Positions 9,233-16,884 of a stretch of 64,000 nt of DNA are shown here, one piece after another; within the stretch, counting starts at the first letter, position 1; each line of letters starts with the position of its first letter. The stretch spans positions 148,595 to 212,594 of the forward strand of contig JAVBMY010000002.1 of the NCBI GenBank assembly GCA_031551865.1. The letters are read 5' to 3'. Position numbers and translations under genes: made by a program. This DNA comes from Rikenella sp031551865. GTDB lineage: Bacteria; Bacteroidota; Bacteroidia; Bacteroidales; Rikenellaceae. The notes beneath the pieces were generated by a model, which was not told the origin of the DNA, did no database searches, and saw nothing but the letters and a program-made list of their open reading frames with translations.

Positions 9233-10009
9233 ATGCAATTCATCGATACACATTCGCACCTCTATTTCGAGGATTTCAACGCCGACCGCGACGCGGTGGT
9301 CGAGCGTTCCGTGGCGGCCGGCGTGATGCGCGCCGTGATGCCCGCCGTCAATTCTCAGACCCACGCCGCCATGCAGGAAACCGCGGCCCGCTATCCCGGC
9401 TATTGCCGAATCGCGGTGGGCGTGCACCCCACGTCGATTAATTCCAATTGCAAGTGGCGCAGCGAACTCGACACCGTGCGCCGCCTACTGCAGGAAGACG
9501 CCTCGCGCTTCTGCGCCGTGGGCGAAGTGGGGCTCGACCTGCACTGGGACACCAGCTCGATCTCGGAGCAATGCCAGGCGCTGGCCGTGCAGCTGCAGTT
9601 CGCTCTCGACCACGACCTGCCCGTGATCCTGCACGTGCGCGACGCGTGGAACGAGATCTTCCCGCTGCTCGAACCGCTGGCCGGCCGCCTGAGGGGTGTG
9701 TTCCACAGCTTCCAGGGCTCGCTCGGCGATTACCGCCGGATCCGCGAAATGGGCGGGTTTGCCATCGGTATCGGCGGTTACATCACCTACAAGAACTCGG
9801 CAGTGGTGCATACCCTGCAATCCGTGGCGCTCGAAGACATCGTGCTCGAAACCGACGCCCCCTACCTCACGCCGGTGCCCCACCGCGGGCAGCGCAACGA
9901 GAGCAGCTACATTCCACTCGTGGCCGCCAGGATTGCCGAGATCAAAGGCGTGTCCGTGGAACACGTGGCCGAGGTGACCACGGCCCGCGCCGGAGCGCTG
10001 TTCTTTTAA
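9233..10009 (+). CDS. tatD: TatD family metal-dependent hydrolase (DNase)
   Basis: The start at 9233 gives MQFIDTHSHLYFEDF, where the family normally begins; an in-frame ATG at 9194 would add 13 atypical residues. The 258-residue TIM barrel has the metal ligands expected for the amidohydrolase superfamily: HSH near the N-terminus, the glutamate in GEVGLDLHW, the histidine in VILHVRD, the histidine in VFHSFQGS and the aspartate in VLETDAPYL. The family has 3'-exonuclease activity on DNA and RNA in the cytoplasm. The gene converges with the glycosyltransferase gene and ends 20 bases before a strong hairpin. Confidence 0.92.
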   Translation: MQFIDTHSHLYFEDFNADRDAVVERSVAAGVMRAVMPAVNSQTHAAMQETAARYPGYCRIAVGVHPTSINSNCKWRSELDTVRRLLQEDASRFCAVGEVGLDLHWDTSSISEQCQALAVQLQFALDHDLPVILHVRDAWNEIFPLLEPLAGRLRGVFHSFQGSLGDYRRIREMGGFAIGIGGYITYKNSAVVHTLQSVALEDIVLETDAPYLTPVPHRGQRNESSYIPLVAARIAEIKGVSVEHVAEVTTARAGALFF

Positions 10010-10028
10010 ACGCATATGAAATGATAGG

Positions 10029-10068
10029 GAACGCTTCAAAATCGGTTATAACCGATTTTGAAGCGTTC
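10029..10068. terminator. bidirectional terminator hairpin, 19-bp stem
   Basis: Arms 10029-10047 and 10050-10068 are perfectly complementary with a two-base loop, followed on the plus strand by TTGTT. It lies between the convergent tatD and GT90 genes. It has the same stem length and convergent setting as the hairpins at 36360, 49993 and 58357, but a different arm sequence. Confidence 0.75.
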
Positions 10069-10085
10069 TTGTTGGGAACAGATCA

Positions 10086-10181
10086 TGATTCGGGGGTATG
10101 AACTATGTTGAGCCGCGCTTTTACCATCGCTCCGGGCCTTCGCGCAGCTATAGTCTCAACATAGTTCATACCCCCGAATCA
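10086..10181. repeat. 27-bp perfect stem with 42-base loop
   Basis: Arms 10086-10112 and 10155-10181 are exactly complementary. The 42-base loop is GC-rich with small internal palindromes. It follows the terminator hairpin by 17 bases, the same two-hairpin order seen at 31404-31561 and 58357-58505. No coding content. Confidence 0.75.
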
Positions 10182-10211
10182 CGAGGGCCAGAAAGAGGGG
10201 GGGAGAAAGGG

Positions 10212-11183
10212 TCAGGTCCGGGCTTCCGGCCCGAGCTGCCCCGTTTTCCCGAAATATTTTTGCAGCACCATCAGGTGCACCAGCCGTTCGCGGCGCTTAT
10301 TGCGGAACTGTGCCACATACTCGTGGGCGTTGCGGAGGATGGCCTCGGCTTCGTCGGGGTGGGTAATGTAATGGTTCATCCGTTCTTCGAGGTCGGTCAG
10401 GTCGGCCCGGATTTCGACGTAATGGACGCCGGGGATCAGGCGCCCGTCCATGAACCAACTCTCGTATACCGGGCGCGGCATCACGGCCAGTGAGTTGGTC
10501 GACATGATCCACTTCAGGTTTGTGGCCACGTCGACGCCCTGGAGCGCCACGATGAACTTGTAGCCCAGATGGGCTGCGAGCGAAATCTTGGGCACCAGCC
10601 ATCCCCGGGGGAATACCGGGTCGTCGTAGACGCATCCCGCGTCGCAGAACGGTTTGCCGTGGTAGAGCTCCATGAAGCGTATGCGTTGCGGTTTGCCGCC
10701 GATGTCGACGCGGAAAATCGCTTTGTCGGCCTTTTCGCGCCATGGGGTGCGGTCGTCGAGGAACACGAAATGCCGCGCCTTGTCGAGGTTGAGCAGCACC
10801 GAATTGGCATTGTCGCCCGCCACGGGGCGGCTCTTGACGATCGAAGGCACGCCGGGCACGTGGGTCACATCGCCGAACACATATTGCCACTTCAGGCCCG
10901 GGGCGAAAAAACGCGTCCACTCCTGCGAGTCGAAAAAATAGGCCGATCCGTGCCCCTTCAGCCGGAACTGGCCGAGGGTGGGCGAATCGGGCGGAAGTGC
11001 GGTCGTCTGTGAAAGTTTATTGCAATAGTCGACCCGTGCGCGGATGTAGCGTTGCTCTTCGGGCGGGAGTTTGTCGAACCGGGCCAGTATCCGGCGCCGG
11101 CGTATCCGGGCCAGGAAATTCGGGGCCAGATATCGGCCGCCGCCTTTGATGAAAAAGATCAGTTTGTTATTTTTGCCGCTCAT
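10212..11183 (-). CDS. glycosyltransferase family 90 (CAP10/LpsA-like)
   Basis: The 323-residue protein resembles the GT90/CAP10 family, whose bacterial members add sugars to lipopolysaccharide or surface glycans. Recognisable parts are the FVFLDDRTPWREKADKAIFR block, the conserved lysine-rich YKFIVALQGVDVATNLKWI region that precedes the nucleotide-sugar site, and the following MSTNSLAVMPRPVYESWFMD and PGVHYVEI. The N-terminus carries several arginines but no signal peptide, so it acts on the cytoplasmic face. It is alone on its strand, facing tatD, with no other glycan genes beside it. The sugar and acceptor cannot be predicted. Confidence 0.82.
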   Translation of the reverse strand: MSGKNNKLIFFIKGGGRYLAPNFLARIRRRRILARFDKLPPEEQRYIRARVDYCNKLSQTTALPPDSPTLGQFRLKGHGSAYFFDSQEWTRFFAPGLKWQYVFGDVTHVPGVPSIVKSRPVAGDNANSVLLNLDKARHFVFLDDRTPWREKADKAIFRVDIGGKPQRIRFMELYHGKPFCDAGCVYDDPVFPRGWLVPKISLAAHLGYKFIVALQGVDVATNLKWIMSTNSLAVMPRPVYESWFMDGRLIPGVHYVEIRADLTDLEERMNHYITHPDEAEAILRNAHEYVAQFRNKRRERLVHLMVLQKYFGKTGQLGPEART

Positions 11184-11446
11184 AATAAGGCGTATTCATG
11201 CTGCCGGCCAGGTTCGGATGTGGTGCTGCCATTGTCTTATGCAAGCCGCTTTTTCGGGAAAATATCGGGATACTTCGGGGGAAAGCGGTGAAGCAGGAGA
11301 CGGAATGGGCTTTGAAGACGGGCGTGGCCGGCAGTATGGACACGTCTTCAACAACGGGCTGATAAGCAAAGGTATGTAAACCCACGAAGGAATCAAAGTC
11401 CGTCGGTATGAATTCACGCCTGAAATAAAAATAGTCCCGGGAAAAA

Positions 11447-11477
11447 TTTGCAAATTCAAAACCTATCCCTATCTTTG
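11447..11477 (+). promoter_or_regulatory. promoter for the tRNA-Tyr/tRNA-Gly/tuf transcript
   Basis: TTTG at 11447-11450 and TATCTTTG at 11470-11477 are separated by 19 bases, a textbook Bacteroidetes sigma-AB promoter. The predicted start is about 10 bases before the tRNA-Tyr acceptor stem. The rest of the 311-base spacer from 11184 shows nothing recognisable. Confidence 0.8.
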
Positions 11478-11494
11478 TCGTCCGAAATAGCGCC

Positions 11495-11577
11495 GGGGAG
11501 ATACCAAAGCGGCCAACTGGGGCAGACTGTAAATCTGCTGACTTATGTCTTCGTAGGTTCGAATCCTGCTCTCCCCA
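11495..11577 (+). tRNA. tRNA-Tyr (GTA)
   Basis: The acceptor stem GGGGAGA pairs with TCTCCCC. The anticodon stem GCAGA/TCTGC encloses the loop CTGTAAA with anticodon GTA. A long variable arm makes it 83 bases, as expected for a type II tRNA-Tyr. The T arm has GGTTCGAATCC. CCA is not encoded. It has its own promoter and is the first gene of the tRNA-tuf block. Confidence 0.95.
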
Positions 11578-11590
11578 CAAGCCTCGTGAT

Positions 11591-11736
11591 TACATGGGGC
11601 GGCCTTCAGAAGGAAGGCTAACTTTCGATCATACACCTCGCGGCACAAGCTCGCTTGCATGCCGGAGGTGTATGATCGAAAGTTTGGCTCGTTGAAAACG
11701 AGTGCCCCCATGTAGTCCACGCGGCTGCGGGGAGCC
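11591..11736 (+). ncRNA. multibranched inverted-repeat structure between tRNAs
   Basis: The spacer between the two tRNAs folds on paper into a branched structure. An outer stem pairs the region near TACATGGGGC (11591) with GCCCCCATGTA (ending about 11714). Inside are a hairpin GCCTTC/GAAGGC, a perfect 20-bp stem 11620-11639/11665-11684 whose 25-base loop is itself self-complementary (CGGCA/TGCCG), and a hairpin CTCGTT/AACGAG. A further hairpin CTGCGG/CCGCAG follows. It should be transcribed with the tRNAs. I cannot assign it to a known RNA family; it may be a mobile palindrome. Confidence 0.55.
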
Positions 11737-11840
11737 GCAGGGTGGAGGCCCAAAGGGACTCAATCCAGATCGAGAGACCAAGAGGATGGCGGCGCGTAGG
11801 CGGCACAATCCTGCCCCTCTCTCTGCATGCTGAACATATT

Positions 11841-11916
11841 GCGGAAGTAGCTCAGTCGGTAGAGCATCAGCCTTCCAAGCTGAGGGTCGCGGGTTCGAAC
11901 CTCGTCTTCCGCTCCA
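11841..11916 (+). tRNA. tRNA-Gly (TCC), CCA encoded
   Basis: The acceptor GCGGAAG pairs with CTTCCGC, the discriminator is T, and CCA is encoded at 11914-11916, unlike tRNA-Tyr and tRNA-Trp here. The anticodon loop CTTCCAA carries TCC. The D arm (AGCTCAGTCGGTAGAGC) and T arm (GGTTCGAACC) are standard. It lies 44 bases before tuf, the classical glyT-tufB order. Confidence 0.95.
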
Positions 11917-11960
11917 AGCGAAATAAACACAAACAATAATAACCTAAACACACTACCACA

Positions 11961-13148
11961 ATGGCAAAAGAAAAATTTGACCGGTCGAAACCGCACGTGA
12001 ATATCGGTACCATCGGTCACGTAGACCACGGTAAAACCACCCTTACCGCCGCAATCACCACCGTGCTTGCAAAGAAAGGCCTTTCGGAACTCCGTAGCTT
12101 CGACTCGATCGACAACGCTCCCGAAGAAAAAGAACGCGGTATCACCATCAACACCTCGCACGTAGAATACTCGACCGCCAACCGCCACTACGCCCACGTA
12201 GACTGCCCCGGCCACGCCGACTACGTGAAGAACATGGTGACCGGTGCCGCCCAGATGGACGGTGCCATCATCGTGGTAGCCGCCACCGACGGCCCGATGC
12301 CCCAGACCCGCGAGCACATCCTCCTCGCCCGTCAGGTGAACGTACCCCGCATCGTCGTATTCCTCAACAAATGCGACATGGTCGACGACCCCGAAATGCT
12401 CGAACTCGTAGAAATGGAAGTTCGCGAACTTCTCAGTTTCTACAAATTCGACGGCGACAACGCCCCCGTGATCCGCGGTTCAGCCCTCGGCGCCCTCAAC
12501 GGCGAAGCCCAGTGGGAAGACAAAGTAATGGAGCTCATGGATGCCGTTGACAACTACATCCCCATTCCTCCCCGCGAAAACGAGAAACCCTTCCTCATGC
12601 CCGTGGAAGACGTATTCTCGATCACCGGCCGCGGTACCGTGCTTACCGGCCGTATCGAAACCGGTGTGATCCACGTAGGCGACGAAGTAGAAATCGTAGG
12701 TCTTGGCGAAAAAGCCCAAAAATCAGTATGTACCGGCGTTGAAATGTTCCGCAAGCTCCTCGACGAAGGTGAAGCCGGCGACAACGTAGGTCTGCTCATG
12801 CGCGGTATCGACAAGAAAGAAGTGAAACGCGGTATGGTTATCGCCAAACCCGGCTCGATCACTCCCCACACCAAATTCAAAGCCGAAGTCTACATCCTCA
12901 AAAAAGAAGAAGGCGGTCGCCACACCCCCTTCCACAACAAATACCGTCCGCAGTTCTACCTGCGTACCCTCGACGTGACCGGCGAAGTTGAACTTCCCGC
13001 AGGCGTTGACATGGTAATGCCCGGCGACAACGTGACTATCACCGTGGAACTCATCTACCCGGTAGCTATCAACGTAGGTCTCCGCTTCGCTATCCGCGAA
13101 GGTGGCCGTACCGTGGGTGCAGGTCAGATCACCGAGATCATCGCCTAA
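11961..13148 (+). CDS. tuf: elongation factor Tu
   Basis: EF-Tu carries aminoacyl-tRNA to the ribosome as a GTP complex. The 395-residue protein has all GTPase motifs: GHVDHGKTTL (P loop), the switch I threonine region RGITINTSH, DCPGHADYVKNM (switch II) and NKCDMVDDPE (base recognition). Domains 2 and 3 are complete (RGTVLTGRIETG, and the C-terminal FAIREGGRTVGAGQIT). The codon choice is unusually uniform, as expected for a very highly expressed gene. It follows tRNA-Gly and precedes tRNA-Trp and secE. Confidence 0.98.
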   Translation: MAKEKFDRSKPHVNIGTIGHVDHGKTTLTAAITTVLAKKGLSELRSFDSIDNAPEEKERGITINTSHVEYSTANRHYAHVDCPGHADYVKNMVTGAAQMDGAIIVVAATDGPMPQTREHILLARQVNVPRIVVFLNKCDMVDDPEMLELVEMEVRELLSFYKFDGDNAPVIRGSALGALNGEAQWEDKVMELMDAVDNYIPIPPRENEKPFLMPVEDVFSITGRGTVLTGRIETGVIHVGDEVEIVGLGEKAQKSVCTGVEMFRKLLDEGEAGDNVGLLMRGIDKKEVKRGMVIAKPGSITPHTKFKAEVYILKKEEGGRHTPFHNKYRPQFYLRTLDVTGEVELPAGVDMVMPGDNVTITVELIYPVAINVGLRFAIREGGRTVGAGQITEIIA

Positions 13149-13173
13149 GGCGGACCGATCCAGAGGGAATAAG

Positions 13174-13202
13174 GGGGGTGCCCGCATTAGCGGGATACCC
13201 CC
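13174..13202 (+). terminator. hairpin after tuf
   Basis: GGGGGT at 13174-13179 pairs with ACCCCC at 13197-13202, with an inner CCCGC/GCGGG stem around ATTA. It is followed by an A run rather than a T run, so it may be a processing or partial termination site that sets tuf apart from the downstream genes. Confidence 0.5.
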
Positions 13203-13290
13203 GCTCCCTTAAAAAAAACAAGCGTAATTCACAGCCAGGCCGGACGAGCCGCAAGCCCCCGGCGAAAGCTTGTGAATTATTGGATTGTTT

Positions 13291-13361
13291 AGGGGTGTAG
13301 TTCAAGGGCAGAATAGCGGTCTCCAAAACCGTTGATGGGGGTTCGAATCCCTCCACCCCTG
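13291..13361 (+). tRNA. tRNA-Trp (CCA anticodon)
   Basis: The acceptor AGGGGTG pairs with CACCCCT and the discriminator is G. The anticodon stem GCGGT/ACCGT encloses CTCCAAA with anticodon CCA. The T arm is GGGGGTTCGAATCCCTC. The 3' CCA is not encoded. Its position between tuf and secE is the common bacterial arrangement. Confidence 0.95.
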
Positions 13362-13369
13362 CTTTTTGC

Positions 13370-13500
13370 GGCCTTATGTGCCGAAATAGTGCGTTGCACT
13401 CGTTTTCGTCGTCCTCATGTACTTTTAGTACACTTCGTCCTTGAAAACTTCGTGCGCCTTCTCTTTCGCCACATAAGCCTCGCAAAACCCGGAGCTTTTC
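13370..13500 (+). repeat. imperfect palindromic element in the secE leader
   Basis: This spacer runs between GTTGCACTCG and GTGCGCC around a GTAC-TTTTA-GTAC core, and both halves keep the order CG..TTTTC..GAC/GTC..GTAC. A related element with GTTGCACTGCGG and TTGTGCGCC around CATAT-TGCT-ATATG lies before rpoB at 16910-16990. Its function is unknown; it could be a leader structure or a dispersed repeat. The remaining bases to secE contain CTGAGAAAATCC/TTTCTCA short repeats. Confidence 0.4.
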
Positions 13501-13582
13501 TGAGAAAATCCTGAAAATTTCTCAAAAGACCTCGAAACCCAAGCGAACACAGCTGCGGGAAACCGCGAAAAAATAAACAGCT

Positions 13583-13789
13583 ATGAGCTACGTAAAGGAA
13601 GCATATACCGAATTTGTCCACAAAGTCACCTGGCCGCAGTGGAACACCCTGATGAACAGCGCCGTCGTCGTGATGGTCGCCTCGCTCATCTTCGCCCTCG
13701 TGGTACTGGCCATGGACCTCTCGTTCGAAGGCATCATGAAAGGCATCTACGGGATCCTCTATCCCGTAAAAGGTATCCAGATCCTTTAG
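13583..13789 (+). CDS. secE: preprotein translocase subunit SecE
   Basis: This 68-residue protein is the small essential subunit that stabilises SecY in the inner membrane. It has the SecE signature in the amphipathic helix (FVHKVTWPQWNTL) and one transmembrane segment (about residues 27-47, AVVVMVASLIFALVVLAMDL). The length is normal for the single-span form. It lies between tRNA-Trp and nusG, the conserved order, and ends 19 bases before nusG. Confidence 0.95.
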   Translation: MSYVKEAYTEFVHKVTWPQWNTLMNSAVVVMVASLIFALVVLAMDLSFEGIMKGIYGILYPVKGIQIL

Positions 13790-13808
13790 CGTAACCGACT
13801 CACCCGAA

Positions 13809-14366
13809 ATGAGCGAACAGAAAGAAATGAAATGGTACGTCCTGCGTGCCATCGGAGGTAAAGAGAAAAAGGTAAAAGAATACCTCGAAGCCGAGATCCG
13901 CAACCTCGGCCTCGAAGACTTCATTGCCCAGGTACTCATTCCCACCGAAAAAGTATATCAGGTGCGCAACGGTAAGAAAATTACCAAAGAGCGCGTCTCA
14001 TATCCGGGCTACGTGATAGTCCAGGCCGCCCTTGTGGGCGAAATCCCCCACGTCTTGCGCAACACCCCGCACGTGCTGGGCTTCCTCAGCGACACCAAGG
14101 AATCCTCACTCGAAGCCACGCCCATCCGCGAGGCCGAAGTGAACCGGATCCTCGGTCGTGTCGATGAACTGGCCACCGCGGATGAAGCCAACGAGACGCC
14201 TTACTTCGAAGGCGAATCAGTGAAAGTGATCGACGGACCCTTTGCTTCCTTCGTCGGCACGATCGAAAAAGTCGACAACGAACGTAAGAAACTGCAGGTA
14301 TCGGTTAAGATCTTCGGGCGCAAAACCCCGATGGAACTTAGCTTCATGCAGGTAGAAAAAGAGTAA
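13809..14366 (+). CDS. nusG: transcription termination/antitermination factor NusG
   Basis: The 185-residue protein binds RNA polymerase and couples elongation to translation and Rho. The N-terminal NGN domain begins KWYVLRAIGGKEKKVKEYLE, and the hinge leads to a C-terminal KOW domain (EGESVKVIDGPFASFVGTIE). No extra inserted domain is visible, so this is the housekeeping NusG rather than a NusG-like paralogue such as UpxY. It is cotranscribed with secE. Confidence 0.95.
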   Translation: MSEQKEMKWYVLRAIGGKEKKVKEYLEAEIRNLGLEDFIAQVLIPTEKVYQVRNGKKITKERVSYPGYVIVQAALVGEIPHVLRNTPHVLGFLSDTKESSLEATPIREAEVNRILGRVDELATADEANETPYFEGESVKVIDGPFASFVGTIEKVDNERKKLQVSVKIFGRKTPMELSFMQVEKE

Positions 14367-14580
14367 TTAACCAGGGGCCGCTGACTTCGGCCGCACCCCG
14401 GGGCTTCTTTATAAAAAGAGGAAACCCGGCGGTGTCAGAAAAGGACAGGCACTCCGTGCGGACGGTGAAACCCGCGCGAGCAGCCACGGGAACGAGTAAG
14501 CCGGATGAGCCCGGCGCCAAACCTTCCCGGCGTCCCTGCCGAACCCCGGAGACCCCAACCAAACCAACGACGAAAAATCT
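14367..14580 (+). promoter_or_regulatory. rplK-rplA leader region
   Basis: This 214-base GC-rich spacer has several possible hairpins, for example CCCCGGGGC near 14396 and the GCCGG/CCGGC blocks around 14490-14540. In other bacteria the rplK leader carries an L1 binding site that gives feedback control. I cannot identify that site by eye, so the assignment is by position only. Confidence 0.35.
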
Positions 14581-15018
14581 ATGGCAAAAGAGGTTGCAGC
14601 GTTTATCAAACTGCAAATCAAAGGAGGAGCCGCGAACCCGTCGCCGCCCGTAGGACCCGCACTGGGTTCCAAGGGGGTGAACATCATGGACTTCTGCAAG
14701 CAGTTCAACGCACGCACACAAGACAAAGGCGGCAAGGTGCTCCCCGTGATCATCACCGTCTATGCCGACAAGTCGTTCGACTTTGTCGTCAAGCAACCCC
14801 CCGTTCCCGTACAGCTCAAGGAAGCCGCCAAAGTGCAGACCGGTTCAGCCGAACCCAACCGCAAAAAAGTAGGCTCCGTGACTTGGGAACAAATTGCAGA
14901 GATCGCGAAAGGCAAAATGGAAGACATGAACTGCTTCACAGTCGAGTCAGCCATGAGCATGGTCGCAGGAACTGCACGCAGCATGGGTATCAGCGTTAAA
15001 GGTGAACTTCCCAAATAA
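14581..15018 (+). CDS. rplK: 50S ribosomal protein L11
   Basis: The 145-residue protein forms the base of the GTPase-associated stalk on 23S rRNA. The N-terminal proline-rich domain (GGAANPSPPVGPALGSKGVN) and the C-terminal RNA-binding domain ending in GTARSMGISV are complete. It is followed by rplA after 14 bases, as in the canonical L11 operon. Confidence 0.97.
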   Translation: MAKEVAAFIKLQIKGGAANPSPPVGPALGSKGVNIMDFCKQFNARTQDKGGKVLPVIITVYADKSFDFVVKQPPVPVQLKEAAKVQTGSAEPNRKKVGSVTWEQIAEIAKGKMEDMNCFTVESAMSMVAGTARSMGISVKGELPK

Positions 15019-15032
15019 GGAGTAAAACAAAC

Positions 15033-15734
<702 letters not shown>

Positions 15735-15737
15735 ACT

Positions 15738-16268
15738 ATGAGAAAAGAAGAAAAAGCACAACTGATAGGTAGTTTGGCCGAACAACTGGGAGCGTACCCT
15801 CACTTTTACCTCGCCGACATTTCCGGCCTCAACGCCGAGCAAACCGCAAAGCTGCGCCGGACCTGCTTCGAGAAAGAAGTAAAACTCATCGTAGTCAAGA
15901 ACACCCTCCTCGGGAAAGCCCTCGCACAAACCGGTAAAGACGATGCCGACATCGTCGCCACCCTCGAAGGCCCGACCTCCATCATGTTCGCCAATACCGG
16001 CAACGTTCCCGCGAAACTCATCAAAGAGTTCCGCAAAAGCACCAGACTCGAAAAACCCGTACTGAAAGCCGCCTACGTGCAAGAGTGCGTTTACGTCGGC
16101 GAGCACATGCTCGAAGACCTCGTAAACCTCAAGTCGCGCGAAGAGCTCATCGGTATGGTGATCGGCATGCTCCAGTCGCCCGCACAAAACGTCATCTCAG
16201 CCCTCCAGGCCGGCGGTGGCGGCAAAGTGGCCGGACTGGTCAAAGCCCTCGAAGAACGCGGTGCGTAA
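15738..16268 (+). CDS. rplJ: 50S ribosomal protein L10
   Basis: The 176-residue protein anchors the L7/L12 dimers to the ribosome. The N-terminal rRNA-binding domain includes FYLADISGLNAEQ and KLIVVKNTLLGKAL, and the C-terminal helix that holds L12 dimers is complete (VISALQAGGGGKVAGLVKAL). The gap to rplL is 174 bases and contains two copies of an interspersed repeat. Confidence 0.97.
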   Translation: MRKEEKAQLIGSLAEQLGAYPHFYLADISGLNAEQTAKLRRTCFEKEVKLIVVKNTLLGKALAQTGKDDADIVATLEGPTSIMFANTGNVPAKLIKEFRKSTRLEKPVLKAAYVQECVYVGEHMLEDLVNLKSREELIGMVIGMLQSPAQNVISALQAGGGGKVAGLVKALEERGA

Positions 16269-16284
16269 CCCGGGCCCCGGAGTC

Positions 16285-16365
16285 GTCATTGCGAGGAGCG
16301 CGTAGCGCGACGAAGCAGCCTTTTCCCTCGTCATTGCGAGGAACCGAACGTGACGAAGCAATCGA
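16285..16365 (+). repeat. two tandem GTCATTGCGAG repeats between rplJ and rplL
   Basis: Two directly repeated copies start at 16285 and 16330. Each reads GTCATTGCGAGGA, then a short self-complementary segment, then GACGAAGCA. The inner words differ between copies but stay complementary (GCGCGTAGCGCG in the first, CGAACGTGACG in the second). They lie inside the L10-L12 transcript. Confidence 0.8.
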
Positions 16366-16442
16366 GCTTTAACTCGTCTGGCAGACGCCTAGCCCAACCC
16401 CAAATAATCAACAAAAAACAAACAAATAAAAACCCCATAACG

Positions 16443-16820
16443 ATGGCAGACATCAAAAAACTTGCTGAAGAGCTGGTAAACCTCACCGTAAAAGAAGTCA
16501 CCGAACTCGCCAACATCCTCAAAGAAGAGTACGGTATCGAACCCGCCGCCGCTGCAGTTGCAGTAGCCGCTGCTCCCGCCGGTGGCGACGCCCCCGCAGC
16601 AGCCGAAAAAACCTCGTTCGACGTAGTCCTCGTGAACGCAGGCCAGGCTAAACTCCAGGTGGTGAAAGTCGTTAAAGAACTCACCGGCCTCGGTCTCGCC
16701 GAAGCCAAAGCCCTCGTTGACGCCGCTCCTAAAGCCGTCAAAGAAGGCGCTTCGAAAGAAGAAGCCGAAAACCTCAAAGCCCAGCTCATCGAAGCCGGTG
16801 CCGAGGTCGAACTCAAATAG
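16443..16820 (+). CDS. rplL: 50S ribosomal protein L7/L12
   Basis: The start at 16443 gives MADIKKLAEELVNLTVKE, the normal N-terminus; the frame is open further upstream but that part is repeat sequence. The 125-residue protein has the dimerisation domain, an alanine-rich hinge and the C-terminal factor-binding domain (KTSFDVVLVNAG, KLQVVKVVKELTGLGLAEAK). It recruits EF-Tu, EF-G and other GTPases to the ribosome. Confidence 0.97.
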   Translation: MADIKKLAEELVNLTVKEVTELANILKEEYGIEPAAAAVAVAAAPAGGDAPAAAEKTSFDVVLVNAGQAKLQVVKVVKELTGLGLAEAKALVDAAPKAVKEGASKEEAENLKAQLIEAGAEVELK

Positions 16821-16835
16821 TTCGGCAATCCTACG

Positions 16836-16884
16836 GACAGTATATAGAACCTACCCCGAAATATGGGTAGGTTCTATCGCTGTC
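16836..16884 (+). terminator. hairpin between rplL and rpoB (attenuator candidate)
   Basis: Arms 16844-16856 and 16865-16877 form a perfect 13-bp stem with loop CGAAATAT, and an outer GACAG/CTGTC pair extends it. There is no strong T run, which fits partial termination, as known for the rplL-rpoB attenuator of E. coli; that role is inferred here. The rest of the 469-base spacer (to 17289) holds the palindromic element near 16910-16990 and a hairpin AGGTCT/AGACCT near 17028-17046, with no gene seen. Confidence 0.6.

Noticed and set aside
10029..10181. CRISPR array
   Set aside because: The repeats are inverted pairs, not evenly spaced direct repeats, and no cas gene is in the window.
11591..11736. 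A third tRNA between tRNA-Tyr and tRNA-Gly
   Set aside because: The arms are too long, and there is no TTCGAAT-type T arm or seven-base anticodon loop.
16285..16442. N-terminal extension of L7/L12 from 16350
   Set aside because: The frame is open there, but the sequence is repeat DNA; MADIKKLAEE is the conserved start.
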